27,500 bases of DNA from Neocallimastix lanati (nom. inval.) (GCA_016946835.1 JACVTC010000137.1:257501-285000), one strand, 5' to 3'. Shown: positions 1 through 9,500, counted from the stretch's first letter. The notes: generated by a model not told the origin, from the sequence alone. A program made the numbers and translations.

Positions 1-30
1 TAATATATTCTATTCATATATCATTAATTC

Positions 31-759
31 ATGATAAATAGAAATTTAAAAAATAATAATGGATTGAAAGGTCCCGTCCCTTTATTAAATGTAACTGAAT
101 GTGATTATAGAAAAACAGGTTTATGCTATTTAGAGGGTGCTAAATGTAAATCATCTGTTAATCTTTGTACAGAGGAAGAAATTAATAGTAGTAAAAAGAG
201 TAGTAGTAGTGGTGGTGGTAGTAGTAGTGGTGGTGGTGATTTAATAATCCGTTTATTTTTCCTAATTATATTTGGTATTGTTCTCTGTTGTGTATGCAAA
301 TGCTGTAGTAATAATGCACCTAAAAGGTCACGTGCCTTTGTTCAAATTACTCCTCCAAATACTGATAATAATAGAACACAAGTAACTATTAATAATAATA
401 TTAATAGTAACAATAATAATAATAATACAACTACTATAGCCTCTAATAATAATATTCCAACAACTGGTAATGGTAACAATGTACTCAGTAATCCAGTAAT
501 TTTATCACCGGTCAATCAAATTTATAATCCAACTATTCCCCCAACGATTATAGGATCAGCAGCACAAGCAGTACCAATTGCTGTTCCAACAACTGCTTAT
601 AATCCTCAAGTTTCCTCTCCCTATTCTGCTGAACCTAATAAACCACTTGCATCTAATTCACCATATGCAGCTTATGTAGCTTATGGATCTTCCTTTGCTG
701 CATCAACTTCTACTCCAGCTAATGATTCATCAGATCCTCCACCTTATTCAATTAATTAA
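31..759 (+). CDS. Single-pass membrane protein with Cys ectodomain, Asn-rich tail and PPxY motif (possibly a 3' exon)
   Basis: 242-aa reading frame of unknown family. Residues 1-50 carry four cysteines (24, 32, 39, 46) and an NVT sequon, suggesting a small disulfide-bonded ectodomain. A Ser/Gly linker (53-69) leads to a membrane segment (about 71-88), followed at once by a cysteine cluster (86, 87, 89, 91, 92) typical of palmitoylated juxtamembrane sites. The long cytoplasmic tail is Asn-rich (119-150), then Pro/Ala/Ser/Tyr-rich, and ends with PPPY at 236-239, the binding motif of WW domains as in Nedd4/Rsp5 ubiquitin ligases. There is no signal peptide, although the topology needs one. An in-frame stop lies at 25-27, and an AAATAG at 36-41 could be a splice acceptor (exon from 42, phase 2), so the true gene may begin upstream of the window. 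Role inferred: a surface or endocytic adaptor; function unknown. Confidence 0.62.
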   Translation: MINRNLKNNNGLKGPVPLLNVTECDYRKTGLCYLEGAKCKSSVNLCTEEEINSSKKSSSSGGGSSSGGGDLIIRLFFLIIFGIVLCCVCKCCSNNAPKRSRAFVQITPPNTDNNRTQVTINNNINSNNNNNNTTTIASNNNIPTTGNGNNVLSNPVILSPVNQIYNPTIPPTIIGSAAQAVPIAVPTTAYNPQVSSPYSAEPNKPLASNSPYAAYVAYGSSFAASTSTPANDSSDPPPYSIN

Positions 760-1476
760 CCAAATTAATAATAATAAAAAAAAAAAACATTGTAACTATC
801 AAAACTATTGAATCAAACCAATTAAATAAAAATAATTGAACTAAAAAAAAAAAAAAAAAAAAAGTTTAATAATTTAAGAAAAAAAAAAAAAAAAAAAAAG
901 AAAATAAAATGAAATAAAGAATTTTGAAAATATAATAATAATAACAAAATAATAGTAATAAATAATAATAACAATGATAACAATAATTAAATAATAGTAA
1001 TTAAAGAAATAATAATTATAATAATTATTATTATTATTAGTAAATAAATAATTAGTTATTAATTATTTAAAAGTTATTTATTAATAAATATAAGTATATT
1101 TATTAATAGACAATAGGATTATCAAAATTATTTTACTAATTTTCATGTTATTATAATATCTTTTTTTTCTATTTTTTTTTTTTTATCATCTAGACTAAAA
1201 ATTATAAAATAAAATAAAATATAGAAAAATATATATATATATCTTTTTTTTTTTGATATATATTAAATTTAATTAAAAAAAATAAAAACAAAATAAAAAC
1301 AAAATAAAAATAAAAATAAAAATAAAAATATAAAAATAAATAATAATAATAATTAATAGTAAAATCTATTTAATAGATAATATAAAGTTCAATTAGTTCA
1401 TTTAGTTTAATATTTAATATATAATAAAGTTTATTTATTTTATAATTAATTTTTAATTATTAAATTAATCTATATA

Positions 1477-1477
1477 A

Positions 1478-1532
<55 letters not shown>

Positions 1533-1535
1533 ATT
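1477..1535. repeat. (AAAT)n microsatellite
   Basis: About 14 uninterrupted ATAA/AAAT tetranucleotide units. Simple slippage repeat. Confidence 0.9.
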
Positions 1536-1797
1536 GAAAATAAAAAAAAAAAGGATCAAAAATAAAAAGTGGAATTGGAAGACAACGAATAGATTTTGAT
1601 TAATTTTAATTTTTATTAATATTTTAAATCTTTATAATAATAATTATTATAGTTTAAGATCTTTTTTTTTTTAATTAATTTTATATATTTATTTTATTTT
1701 ATTCATTATCCACAATCTATAAATTAAAAATTGGTTTTATGAAACATCATAAATTTTAATATATTGTAATATATATGATGATATACATATCACCTAT

Positions 1798-2008
1798 ATT
1801 TATTACCTATTATATATTTATTTATTATATATTTATTTATTTATTTATTATTTATTTATTTATTATTTATTTATTATATATTTATTTACTTATTATATAT
1901 TTATTTATTTATTATATATTTATTTACTTATTATATATTTATTTATTTATTATATATTTATTTATTTATTATATATTTATTTATTTATTATTTATTATTT
2001 ATTTTTAT
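1798..2008. repeat. TTTATTTA/TTATATA composite minisatellite
   Basis: Tandem array built from TTATATATTTATTTA-like units of about 15-20 bp, alternating with TTTA tetranucleotides. It keeps one frame open across 90 codons, which explains the spurious reading frame there. Confidence 0.85.
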
Positions 2009-2274
2009 AGTACAAATAAAAATGATAGACCAATAAATTTTTATTAATTTAACACTATTTTAAAAACTATTTCAATTGATATAATTTTTTATAAAATTAT
2101 ATAATATATAAATAAACATATAATAAAATTTATTTTTTTTCTATTCTACTTTAAATTATAATAATATTATAAAATCAATTCATTTATATCATTATTTCAT
2201 AATAATTAGACATTTAAAATTTTAAAAAAAAAATATATATATATATATATAAATATATATACAATAAAAACTAT

Positions 2275-2294
2275 CAGGGACATACAGGGACATA
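2275..2294. repeat. Two tandem copies of CAGGGACATA
   Basis: The 10-mer CAGGGACATA occurs twice head to tail. It opens a GC-richer islet (2271-2400) in otherwise AT-only DNA, which also holds the CACGTG palindrome at 2340-2365. The islet may be the edge of a dead transposon, but no matching inverted end was found in the window. Confidence 0.6.
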
Positions 2295-2339
2295 TTGGTT
2301 CTAGGCCCTTTTTTTCGACCTAATTTTAACATTAAACAT

Positions 2340-2365
2340 ATTAAAATATCACGTGATATTTTAAT
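2340..2365. repeat. 26-bp perfect palindrome centred on CACGTG
   Basis: Positions 2340-2365 read identically on both strands; the centre TATCACGTGATA contains an E-box (CACGTG at 2350-2355). It could be a bHLH-factor site, a pair of fused transposon ends, or a cruciform-forming element. No gene start lies close by, so a promoter role is not supported. Confidence 0.8.
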
Positions 2366-2479
2366 TACCAGAGCGGGAGTTTCCATTTAAGTAAATGTAA
2401 TTTGGAAATGATGATATAAAACTTTAAAAAAAAAATATCCAATCCTATAATAATTTTCCAATAATTAAATAGGAGTGTT

Positions 2480-2570
2480 TCACAAGTTACGAATAAATTA
2501 AATAAATAGATAAATTAATAAATAAATAGATAAATAAATAGATAAATAAATAAATAGATAAATAAATAAT
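2480..2570. repeat. AAAT/AGAT tetranucleotide array
   Basis: Irregular run of AAATAAATAGAT-type units. It may fall inside the far end of the LTR that starts at 3063. Confidence 0.75.
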
Positions 2571-2918
2571 TAGGGTTAAAAATTTTTATATATTTATTTT
2601 TTTTTTTATATATATTAGTTTGTAGTTTTTATTTATATATTTATTGTAAATTAATTTATGCTTTTATTTTATGATGTATGTGTTAACATTTTTTTTTTAC
2701 AAAGTAAAAATTAAAAAGTTTATATAACAAACTAAATATAAATAATATAACAAATATATATATTTAATTATAGTATAATATATAATATAATATATAATAA
2801 TTAATTATAAGAGTCATATATTGGATTAATATTATAAAACATTTTATATAAAATAAAACAACTATTCTAATTAATATATAATTGAATACATATAATATAT
2901 ATTAATATATGTAATTCA

Positions 2919-3063
2919 AATAATAAATTATTTTAAAAATTATTATTAAGAAAAGATATTAAATTTCAATATTTAATAATTATTATTAAATATACAAATA
3001 GGTTACTACACACCTATTTGTTTTATATCATATTCATATAAAATGTCATAAATGTACAATTCA
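2919..3063 (-). mobile_element. Start of a Ty3/gypsy-type LTR (far end not resolved)
   Basis: Read on the minus strand, this begins with TGAATTGTACATTT directly after a purine tract (3064-3073) and lies downstream of an integrase-tail remnant on the same strand, the order expected for a 3' LTR. It contains GATATAAAACAAATAGG, with a TATA box, followed by an AT-rich near-palindrome. About 110 bp of it (2919-3029) recurs in the opposite orientation at 14488-14597 with few differences. The distal LTR end could not be fixed, because the sequence to about 2440 is AT-only and repetitive. Confidence 0.6.
2994..3021. repeat. Hairpin, 9-bp perfect stem, inside the LTR
   Basis: ACAAATAGG pairs with CCTATTTGT across a 10-base loop, immediately after the TATA-like box of the LTR read on the minus strand. 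Confidence 0.7.
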
Positions 3064-3073
3064 CTTCTCTCCT
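3064..3073 (-). other. Polypurine tract of the Ty3-type element
   Basis: Minus-strand AGGAGAGAAG directly precedes the TG that opens the LTR. This is the place and composition expected for the plus-strand primer of reverse transcription. Confidence 0.55.
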
Positions 3074-3277
3074 AAAGAAGAAAACTCGAATTGTTATCTT
3101 TTGGATTATTTTAAGCGTTACAATATCATAAATATGAATAATATTTTTCTCTTTTAAGTGTAAATATTACAACTAATGTGGAAGAGTGAAATTGAAATTT
3201 GAAATATATTATTATTTATTATATTTTTTGTAATTATAATTGATTTTTGCTTTATTCTCTACAAGGTAGATTATTTT

Positions 3278-3600
3278 TTAATATGATTGTTTCTTTATAA
3301 TATTATTCCTGACCTGTCTTCTTGTGGTTTCACGGTATTCCAAGTTATTTCCTTTATCGGATAAGGGCCAATATAATATTGGGTCCAATGTATGTCTTTG
3401 AAATAGTTTAAATTTCACCTTATCAGCCAACTTTATATTTAGGAAGTTTTTTCCATACTTCATTTTTGATTCTCTTCTAGTTTTTCAATAATTAATTGTA
3501 CCAAATTTCTTGTTTGCAGCATCCTTTACCCATTTAGTATGTTCCAAAAATTCTTTCTATTAATAGTTCCTCGACTGAACGTTCAACAAGTTCCTCATAG
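3278..3600 (-). pseudogene. Ty3/gypsy integrase C-terminal remnant
   Basis: On the minus strand, an acidic start (EELVERSVEELLIERI) is followed, after a frameshift, by KWVKDAANKKFGTINY, a stop, then KTRRESK and a 61-codon open frame with IKLADKVKFKLFQRHTLDP and PILYWPLSDKGNN. This matches the tail of fungal Ty3/gypsy integrases: a helix with basic residues, then the SH3-like GDKVxxKxxxRxxLDPxYxGP module. At least one frameshift and one in-frame stop make it a fossil. The rest of gag-pol is absent, the copy being cut at about 3600 next to two hairpins. It shares strand with the polypurine tract and LTR below it. Family assignment by eye; a chromoviral subtype cannot be told. Confidence 0.55.
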
Positions 3601-3613
3601 GAATTCAATAAAG

Positions 3614-3647
3614 TAATTTCTGTAAGAAGTAAATCTTACAGAAATTA
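3614..3647. repeat. Perfect hairpin, 14-bp stem, 6-base loop
   Basis: TAATTTCTGTAAGA pairs perfectly with TCTTACAGAAATTA. It sits exactly where the integrase remnant ends and shares three bases (3645-3647) with the next hairpin. Confidence 0.85.
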
Positions 3648-3673
3648 AAGTGTAACAACTTATTACACTTTAA
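3645..3673. repeat. Perfect hairpin, 11-bp stem, 7-base loop
   Basis: TTAAAGTGTAA pairs perfectly with TTACACTTTAA, overlapping the previous hairpin by three bases. Together they form two consecutive cruciform-capable elements. Confidence 0.85.
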
Positions 3674-3764
3674 ATTTATTTTAATTTTTTAAGACCTTTT
3701 ATTTATTTATTTATTTATTTATTTATTTTTTTGGGGGTTTTAATTTAAAATTGAATAAAATTTT

Positions 3765-3801
<37 letters not shown>

Positions 3802-4352
3802 GATTCCTCATAATAACAGGATTGAAGGAAATTGAAAAGGTATAATCTCCATTAAATGCACATTTCATTTTTATTAATTTTCAAATGACTTTTTTCTTTT
3901 TTGTTTTTGTGAGCCCTCAGCCAATCTAAAAAAAAATTGAAGTAGAAGTAATTTCATTGTATTTTCATCTTTTTTTTTTTGATATTCTAACTATTAATAT
4001 TCCAGTTAGCACACATATGTGAAGAGTGAACTTAAAGAAAATTAACCATATGAAAAAAATAAAAATAAAATCTGGATGCATAGGATTTGAGAAAAACATC
4101 TAAAAATTGTTTCATAAATAGTTAATAAAATACGTGTAATAAGAAAGATAAAAAGAATAAATAAAAAAAAAAAATAAAATAAAATAATGGTATAATGTAT
4201 TTATTCTAGTTTCATTTAATTTATATCAGTAAGACTTCACAGGGGCATTATTATTATACTGTAGTACAATAATTATTTTTGACTTCACATTGTTAATCAT
4301 AATTTTAAGATACGAAATTTTGGTCTTCATCGGTTGCGCTAGCCCTGCTGGC
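3674..4352. other. Non-coding stretch with a GC-richer islet at its right end
   Basis: AT-rich with T and A runs at 3768-3800. The 9-mer GACTTCACA occurs twice in direct orientation (4233-4241, 4281-4289). From about 4320 the base composition changes sharply (GGTTGCGCTAGCCC, GGCC) next to the 3' end of the broken PLC gene. No intact reading frame. Confidence 0.6.
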
Positions 4353-5492
4353 CTATCTTACTGTTTCTTCAGCAATGACGCTCTTGGTAGTAGTAGGATT
4401 TGATTTGAACCTATTAAAACAAATTGTGCGTATAACATCATCAATTGGAAAATTTAAAAATAATTCAATTATTCTCATTTTTTCCTTTAGCATTATTAAC
4501 AAAGCTACTTAATTCCATTTTTACATAATATGCCGATGTAGTTATACTGGAATCGCAAATCGGATCAGTAACAATAGTATCATAATCATGTAAATCTATT
4601 CTTGCTGTATTCATAAAATTAATAGTAAATAAAACACTTTTCATTTTTTATATCTTTAACTATCGTAATATCATCACCATCTATTCTTCTATAAGAAATA
4701 TTTGATTTTGTTAAAATATCCTTTACTAAATTCCACTTTCCAGTTCCATCTAAATTATAAGCATCTTGAATAATAATTCCATTATATATAATATTGGATA
4801 ACAATATTCACCATCATTGGTAACACCTTTAATTTTAGCATATTCTCTACATCTTCCTATGTCTTTTTTTTTGCCTACTTCTACAGTAATACCTAATTGT
4901 TGATTATCATCATAAAAATAATTTTCACATGTAAGAAGAACTATTTTTCCATGTGCTTTTCCAAGAATGGGAATTTTTTGTTCTTTGGTTTCATCATCAT
5001 CATCATAATTGTTATTATTATTATACTTTTTACGTTGAGGATCCAAAAATGTATAACTTGTACTTTTACTATAAGCATCTTCTTCCTCAATTTCAAGTTT
5101 TTACGAATTTTAAATACATAATTATTTCTCGATTATGATCCTTTAAAAAATTGATACATTCATCTATGACTTTTGTTAAATAAAGTCGTTTATCTTCTAG
5201 ACCACTTGGATCTGGATCCCAAGAATCCACATCATCATGAGTGAGAAAGATATCATCGCCATTATCATCAATTTCAAGTCTTGCATCAAGATATCTAATT
5301 CCATGCTTTAATTGGTCTCTGACCTTTAAATTTTGAGTTCTCAAAAAGGTTTGCCAGGCTATCTGTTTTAGTCCCAGTATCATGAGTACCAGGAATAGTA
5401 ATATCTTGAAGTGAAACCTCATCACTAATAAAACTCATCCAATCAACATTATGTAAATTTTCTGCAATTACTAATGATGTTAAATAACACAT
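4353..5492 (-). pseudogene. Phosphatidylinositol-type phospholipase C X-domain protein, multiply frameshifted
   Basis: Five minus-strand segments, each offset by a frameshift, read as one PLC X-domain protein of roughly 350 residues. In order: a short hydrophobic N-terminus (MCYLTSLVIAEN); the first catalytic motif ITIPGTHDTGT; RDQLKHGIRYLDARLEID; the second-histidine region FLTHDDVDSWDP; FLKDHNREIIMYLKF; an acidic low-complexity insert (NNNNNYDDDDE); and a closing stretch with DGTGKWNLVKDIL, then FTINFMNTARIDLHDY and a tail ending near 4353. The order of motifs and the HD/TH histidines match PI-PLC-like secreted lipases that cleave inositol lipids or lipid anchors. Breaks lie near 5335, 5100 (an A-run), 4803, 4630 and 4450. 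The start is the ATG at 5490-5492; the hydrophobic reading continues upstream but meets a stop. Most likely a pseudogene; clustered indel errors are the alternative. Confidence 0.7.
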
Positions 5493-5504
5493 AAATAGAA
5501 TACT

Positions 5505-5541
5505 AAATAATTGTAGTAAATTACATTTACTACAATTATTT
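5505..5541. repeat. Perfect hairpin, 16-bp stem, 5-base loop
   Basis: AAATAATTGTAGTAAA pairs perfectly with TTTACTACAATTATTT around TTACA. It lies 13 bases upstream of the ATG of the broken PLC gene, so it could have been in its leader, or could be a small mobile-element footprint. Confidence 0.85.
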
Positions 5542-6077
5542 TATGTTCAAATTTGGACAAATAAAATAAAAAAAAAAAAAAATTTTTTTTTATAATAATT
5601 TTTATATTGTAATTTAATATTTTCAATGTCAAACTTTAGCAGTAATAACAATAATAATGGATTATGCAACAAACTTTTTAATAATTATATATTATTAATG
5701 TTACTTATAATTCTCAATTAAAATATTAATAATTTTCTTTTTAATTCAAAGTTTTTTTTTTTTTTTTTTTTTTCTATTAATACTAGTAATTTCTTTTCTT
5801 TTCAATTTTAAGTATTTAAACAGTTTAGAATTATTTAAATATCTAGAAAAATTCCAAAGAGTATAATTTTCAATTTTTTTTCAGAATTAAAATTATTTTC
5901 AAACAAAATTTCCAATATATATTATTGGGAATAAAAATAATAGTATACTTTATAATATGTTTTCCAAGAAATTTTGTTCTATATAATTTTCAAAATATTT
6001 TAAAAAAGAAATATTTCCTTTATTATTTAATTGTTTAAATAATTTTTTTTAATTAGTTTTCTTTTTCAATTTTCCTT
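5542..6077. other. AT-rich stretch, no gene seen
   Basis: Poly(T) and poly(A) runs (5570-5590, 5752-5773). The minus strand from about 5820 to 6060 reads weakly like a continuation of the ankyrin pseudogene (KYFENYIEQNF-like codons near 6000), but stops and frameshifts prevent a firm call. Confidence 0.5.
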
Positions 6078-8570
6078 TTAGTTTTTTATATCTATGAAAT
6101 ATTTAATAATATTACAGTTAGAATTATTTTTAATTAAGGAATAATACAAGATTGAAAATTTTCTACAATAAATTATTTCATCATTTATATTAGAATGCTT
6201 TTCAGCAAATAAATTGACTATATTTAAATTTTTAGAATCTACAGCAAGTTTTATTGGATATACTTTATAATAATTAGATAGATGAATATTACCTTTTAAA
6301 TTATATAATAGTAATTTAAGTATATCAATATTTTTCATATCAATAGCTTTAACTATTGCAGAAATTAATGCTTTATAAAACCCTTGATAAAAATTTCTAA
6401 ATTCGCTTCTTAAAAAATAAATCTACAAATTAGTAAAGATTATACTCTATTGCCATATTTCAGTGAATTTCCATTGATATCATTAAAGCTGTTTTCTATT
6501 TCTAAATTAATTTTTTTTTAATAGAATATATGCTAACCTATTTGCATCATTTTTCAATTTCATATCCAATACAAAAACTAAAAGATTTTTATAAAAATTA
6601 TACTAATTAATATTAATACATAAGCATATAGCATTAAATAACTCCTTTTTATCATTTAAAGAAAAAGTGATAATTTAATATGATTGTTGTAAAATAATTA
6701 TACTTGATTAAACATTTAAAAACTATCTAATGACTTTCTTACACATTCAATTATTTATAATAATCATTTGTTTTAATATTATTATTATTTTCCTTACTAT
6801 CATTATCATTTTTAATATTTTTATTATTGTTGCTATTATCATCAATGTTGTCTAAAGCAAGTTCTGCATATATCTTTATTTTGACCATTTATATTAGAAA
6901 TATCTGCATTATTTTTCAAAAGATAATCCACCAATTCTTCATTATTTGATATAATAACTATACCTAAAGGTGTATTTCCATCTTTATCTCTTATATTAAT
7001 ATTGATTTTATTTATTTACTATTAAAAAATTAAAAAAAAAAAAAAATAAGTAATATGATCTTCATTCTCATACTTAATAGTATCCCATATAATATTCTCC
7101 TTACAAACTATTAATATTATCATCTGCCAAAATTTTCATTACTTCTAAATTATCTTTATCTTCTTGCTCATAAGCAATATCATAGATAGTTTCATTTTTT
7201 TGAATTTTTATTATTCCAATCGGCACTTTATTTAATTAAATAATATGAAATTTTTGGTTCATGAACTTGTAAAGCATAACTTAACAGAGATATATCTTTT
7301 CCAATGTAATTTAACATACCTAATATTTGGTATCAGCTCCGTTTTTAGTATATTTTAACACTTGGAATGGAACCCCTAGAGGAGTTTGTTTTTCCTCATC
7401 AATATATGATTTACATTGGCTCCATGATCAATTAAAAATTGAATCATTTCAATATCATTCTCCAATATGGCAAAAAAAACAATGGATTGTCATTATATTG
7501 ATCATAATTATCTACTTTAGCATTATTTTCTTTCATTAAAAATTTCATTAATGGTTAGGAATAAGGAATGACATCTAACTGTTTGGGCAAGTGAACAATA
7601 CTCACATACATCTAATAAATCTATATTAGCTCCTTTATCTATCAATTTATTTTTATCCATTTCTTTTTGGTTTCCAATTCTAATAAGCGATGATCGATAA
7701 CAGAGGTAAGAGGTGTTTCTTTTTATTTATTTTTTTTTTTTTTTTTGTTTATTTTGACTGATCTAATATAACATTATCACTATCAAGAATAAGAATAAGT
7801 AATTCATTATTCCTATTAGCTACAGCAATATTAAAAGCAGAATGTCCCCGTTCATTTTTATTTTGATACAAAATTAATATCAGCTCCCATTTTTAATAAT
7901 AACTTAACTGTATCAATATCTTCCTTTAAGACAGCATAATGTATGACACTATATTGTAAAATATCAACCTCATTAATACCACAATGATCCAAAAAAAATA
8001 TTAAAGTTTCTTTTTATCTAGTAGATAGGATAGAATTAATGAAGGATAATTACATCTGATAATAGTAGTACCTGGCTTAAAGACTCATAGTTGTAAAGTC
8101 ATTATCATTTAAATTCTTATTTGTCATCTTCTAGATTAATTAATTTATTAAATTCTTCATTAATATTATCATTTTTTAACAACTCTTCAATAAAATTATC
8201 ATCGTATTTTTTTTTTTTCCCTTTCAAATTGTATTTCCCTATTTTTTATACAATTGTAAAAATCATAATTTTCATCGCCAGATAAATCTGGGATATTATC
8301 ATCATCTGTAATAATGTTATTTCTGTTAATTTCAGGAAATAATGTTTGTATATTTTCTAATTAATTATTTGTCATTAAAAATAAAAGAAACAATAGGATC
8401 ACCATTTATATTAATTTTAGCTTCTTCAAAATTTAATTGTTACTTTAATGTAAAATTTATTAATAAATAATCTTGAACAAATAAAGCAATTATTAATAAA
8501 GAATTATTATCAGAATCATCTACATTTATACTAGCTACATAATACTTATTAATATAAGTTTGAGGAAATT
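6078..8570 (-). pseudogene. Ankyrin-repeat protein, heavily decayed
   Basis: Several minus-strand stretches show the ankyrin signature but no frame stays open past about 90 codons. From 5' to 3': near 8530 INVDDSDNNSLLIIAL; near 8300 LFPEINRNNIITDDDN; near 7900 HYAVLKEDIDTVKLLLKMGA followed, after a frameshift, by NERGHSAFNIAVANRNNELL; near 7640 LIDKGANIDLLD; near 7430 FLIDHGANVNH; near 7150 NLEVMKILADDNI; near 6980 DKDGNTPLGIVIISNNEELV; and 6338-6078, with KNIDILKLLLYNL. These are helix-turn-helix repeats with the G-A-D/N-I/V-N end and the N-x-T-P-L start. Large cytoplasmic ankyrin proteins form expanded families in several early-diverging fungi. More than eight frame changes indicate a dead gene. 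Start and end are approximate. Confidence 0.75.
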
Positions 8571-8787
8571 ATAATGTAATTATTGATAATAGAAAAACAC
8601 AAAAAATTATTCAGGATATAATCCTAATGTTAATAGTAATGATATAAAATTTACTATCTTTTTATAAAACAATCAAATATTTTTAATAACCAGTATAAAT
8701 CTCCCAATTCCCAATTTTCCTAGTAACCCTATCTAATATTAAAAATTTAAATGCATTATTAATTAATAATAATAATTATATAATAAT

Positions 8788-9090
8788 GATCAAGTTGGTG
8801 AAATTTTTAGATTTAAAAACGGTCTTAATACTGATAATTTCATTACAATTAATTTAGGTAATCTAAAATAGGATGATATTAATAAGGTTATTGATAAATT
8901 CTTATAATAAAAATACATATGAGAAATAATCGTGTTCAATCGAGTTTTAGCATTATTTCGCTAAGGTAGTTTCTTCTGTAGTTAAAACCGATAATACTGG
9001 TGCTATAAATATATATATATTAATCCAAAAATTATGTAGTACCAACAAGTACTGATGAAGAAATAAAATTTTATGAATATGATAGGGATA

Positions 9091-9136
<46 letters not shown>

Positions 9137-9361
9137 CCAAGAGTTAAGAATATTTGTCAAGATAAAATTCACTACAGATATTATTGGTGCACGAATGATG
9201 AATAAAGCGGAATAAGATGCAAGTGGAAAAGATTACCCTTGCAGTAAGTAAAATCTAATTATTATGAATCTTTCCATTTTTCAAAACATTTGACTTGAGA
9301 CAAAAGCACACTTAGCTGACAATGAAGGAATATTTAAATCTTTTGAAATAGAATATATAAT
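8788..9361 (+). pseudogene. Degenerate coding stretch of unknown family with a possible relic intron
   Basis: The plus strand reads in pieces: DQVGEIFRFKNGLNTDNFIT, DDINKVIDKFL, HYFAKVVSSVVKTDNTGAIN, VPTSTDEEIKFYEYDRDN, then a run of 42 A, PRVKNICQDKIHYRYYWCT and a short tail. TAA/TAG codons and frame changes interrupt it. A strong donor GTAAGT at 9244 and an acceptor CACTTAG ending at 9315 would define a 72-bp intron with CTAAT inside, followed by DNEGIFKSFEIEYI. The pieces look like a once-normal protein rather than random DNA, but I do not recognise the family. The boundaries are guesses. Confidence 0.35.
9093..9134. repeat. Poly(A) run of 42 bases
   Basis: Uninterrupted A-tract inside the degenerate coding stretch. 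A within-gene expansion or an inserted A-tail are both possible. Confidence 0.8.
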
Positions 9362-9383
9362 AAAAAAAAAAAAAAAAAAAAAA

Positions 9384-9500
9384 GGCTTTGTGTGAACCTG
9401 CAATCCATCTTAATCCTTTATTAATTAATTTCTGAGTATTATTTGTTCTCTCTTTATTTGAACCAAGTAAAGGTGCAAAGTAAGAATCTTTATTAAGCAC
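9384..9500 (-). mobile_element. LINE (non-LTR retrotransposon) reverse-transcriptase remnant
   Basis: A 39-codon minus-strand piece reads SYFAPLLGSNKERTN and LINKGLRWIAGS. This resembles the region just after the polymerase palm in fungal LINE reverse transcriptases (xPxxLxGxxxxRxxxxQxxxNxxLRWIxG). It is bounded on both sides by long A-runs (9362-9383, 9503-9523), and nothing else of the element remains. Family call from motif memory only; the fragment is short. Confidence 0.4.

Larger units (their letters stand above)
760..2274. other. AT-rich intergenic DNA, no gene seen
   Basis: Stretch of poly(A)/poly(T) runs and simple repeats downstream of the first gene. A reading frame at 1775-2047 encodes only Ile/Tyr/Phe/Leu from a TTTATTTA-type array and is not a gene. 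No conserved coding or RNA signal was found. Confidence 0.7.

Noticed and set aside
1775-2047. 90-codon Ile/Tyr/Phe frame
   Set aside because: Translation of a TTTATTTA array, not a protein gene.
2569-2577. Telomere-like TTAGGGTTA
   Set aside because: A single copy, not an array.
7327-7539. 70-codon plus-strand frame
   Set aside because: Antisense shadow of the ankyrin pseudogene, starts with a non-ATG codon and ends in low complexity.
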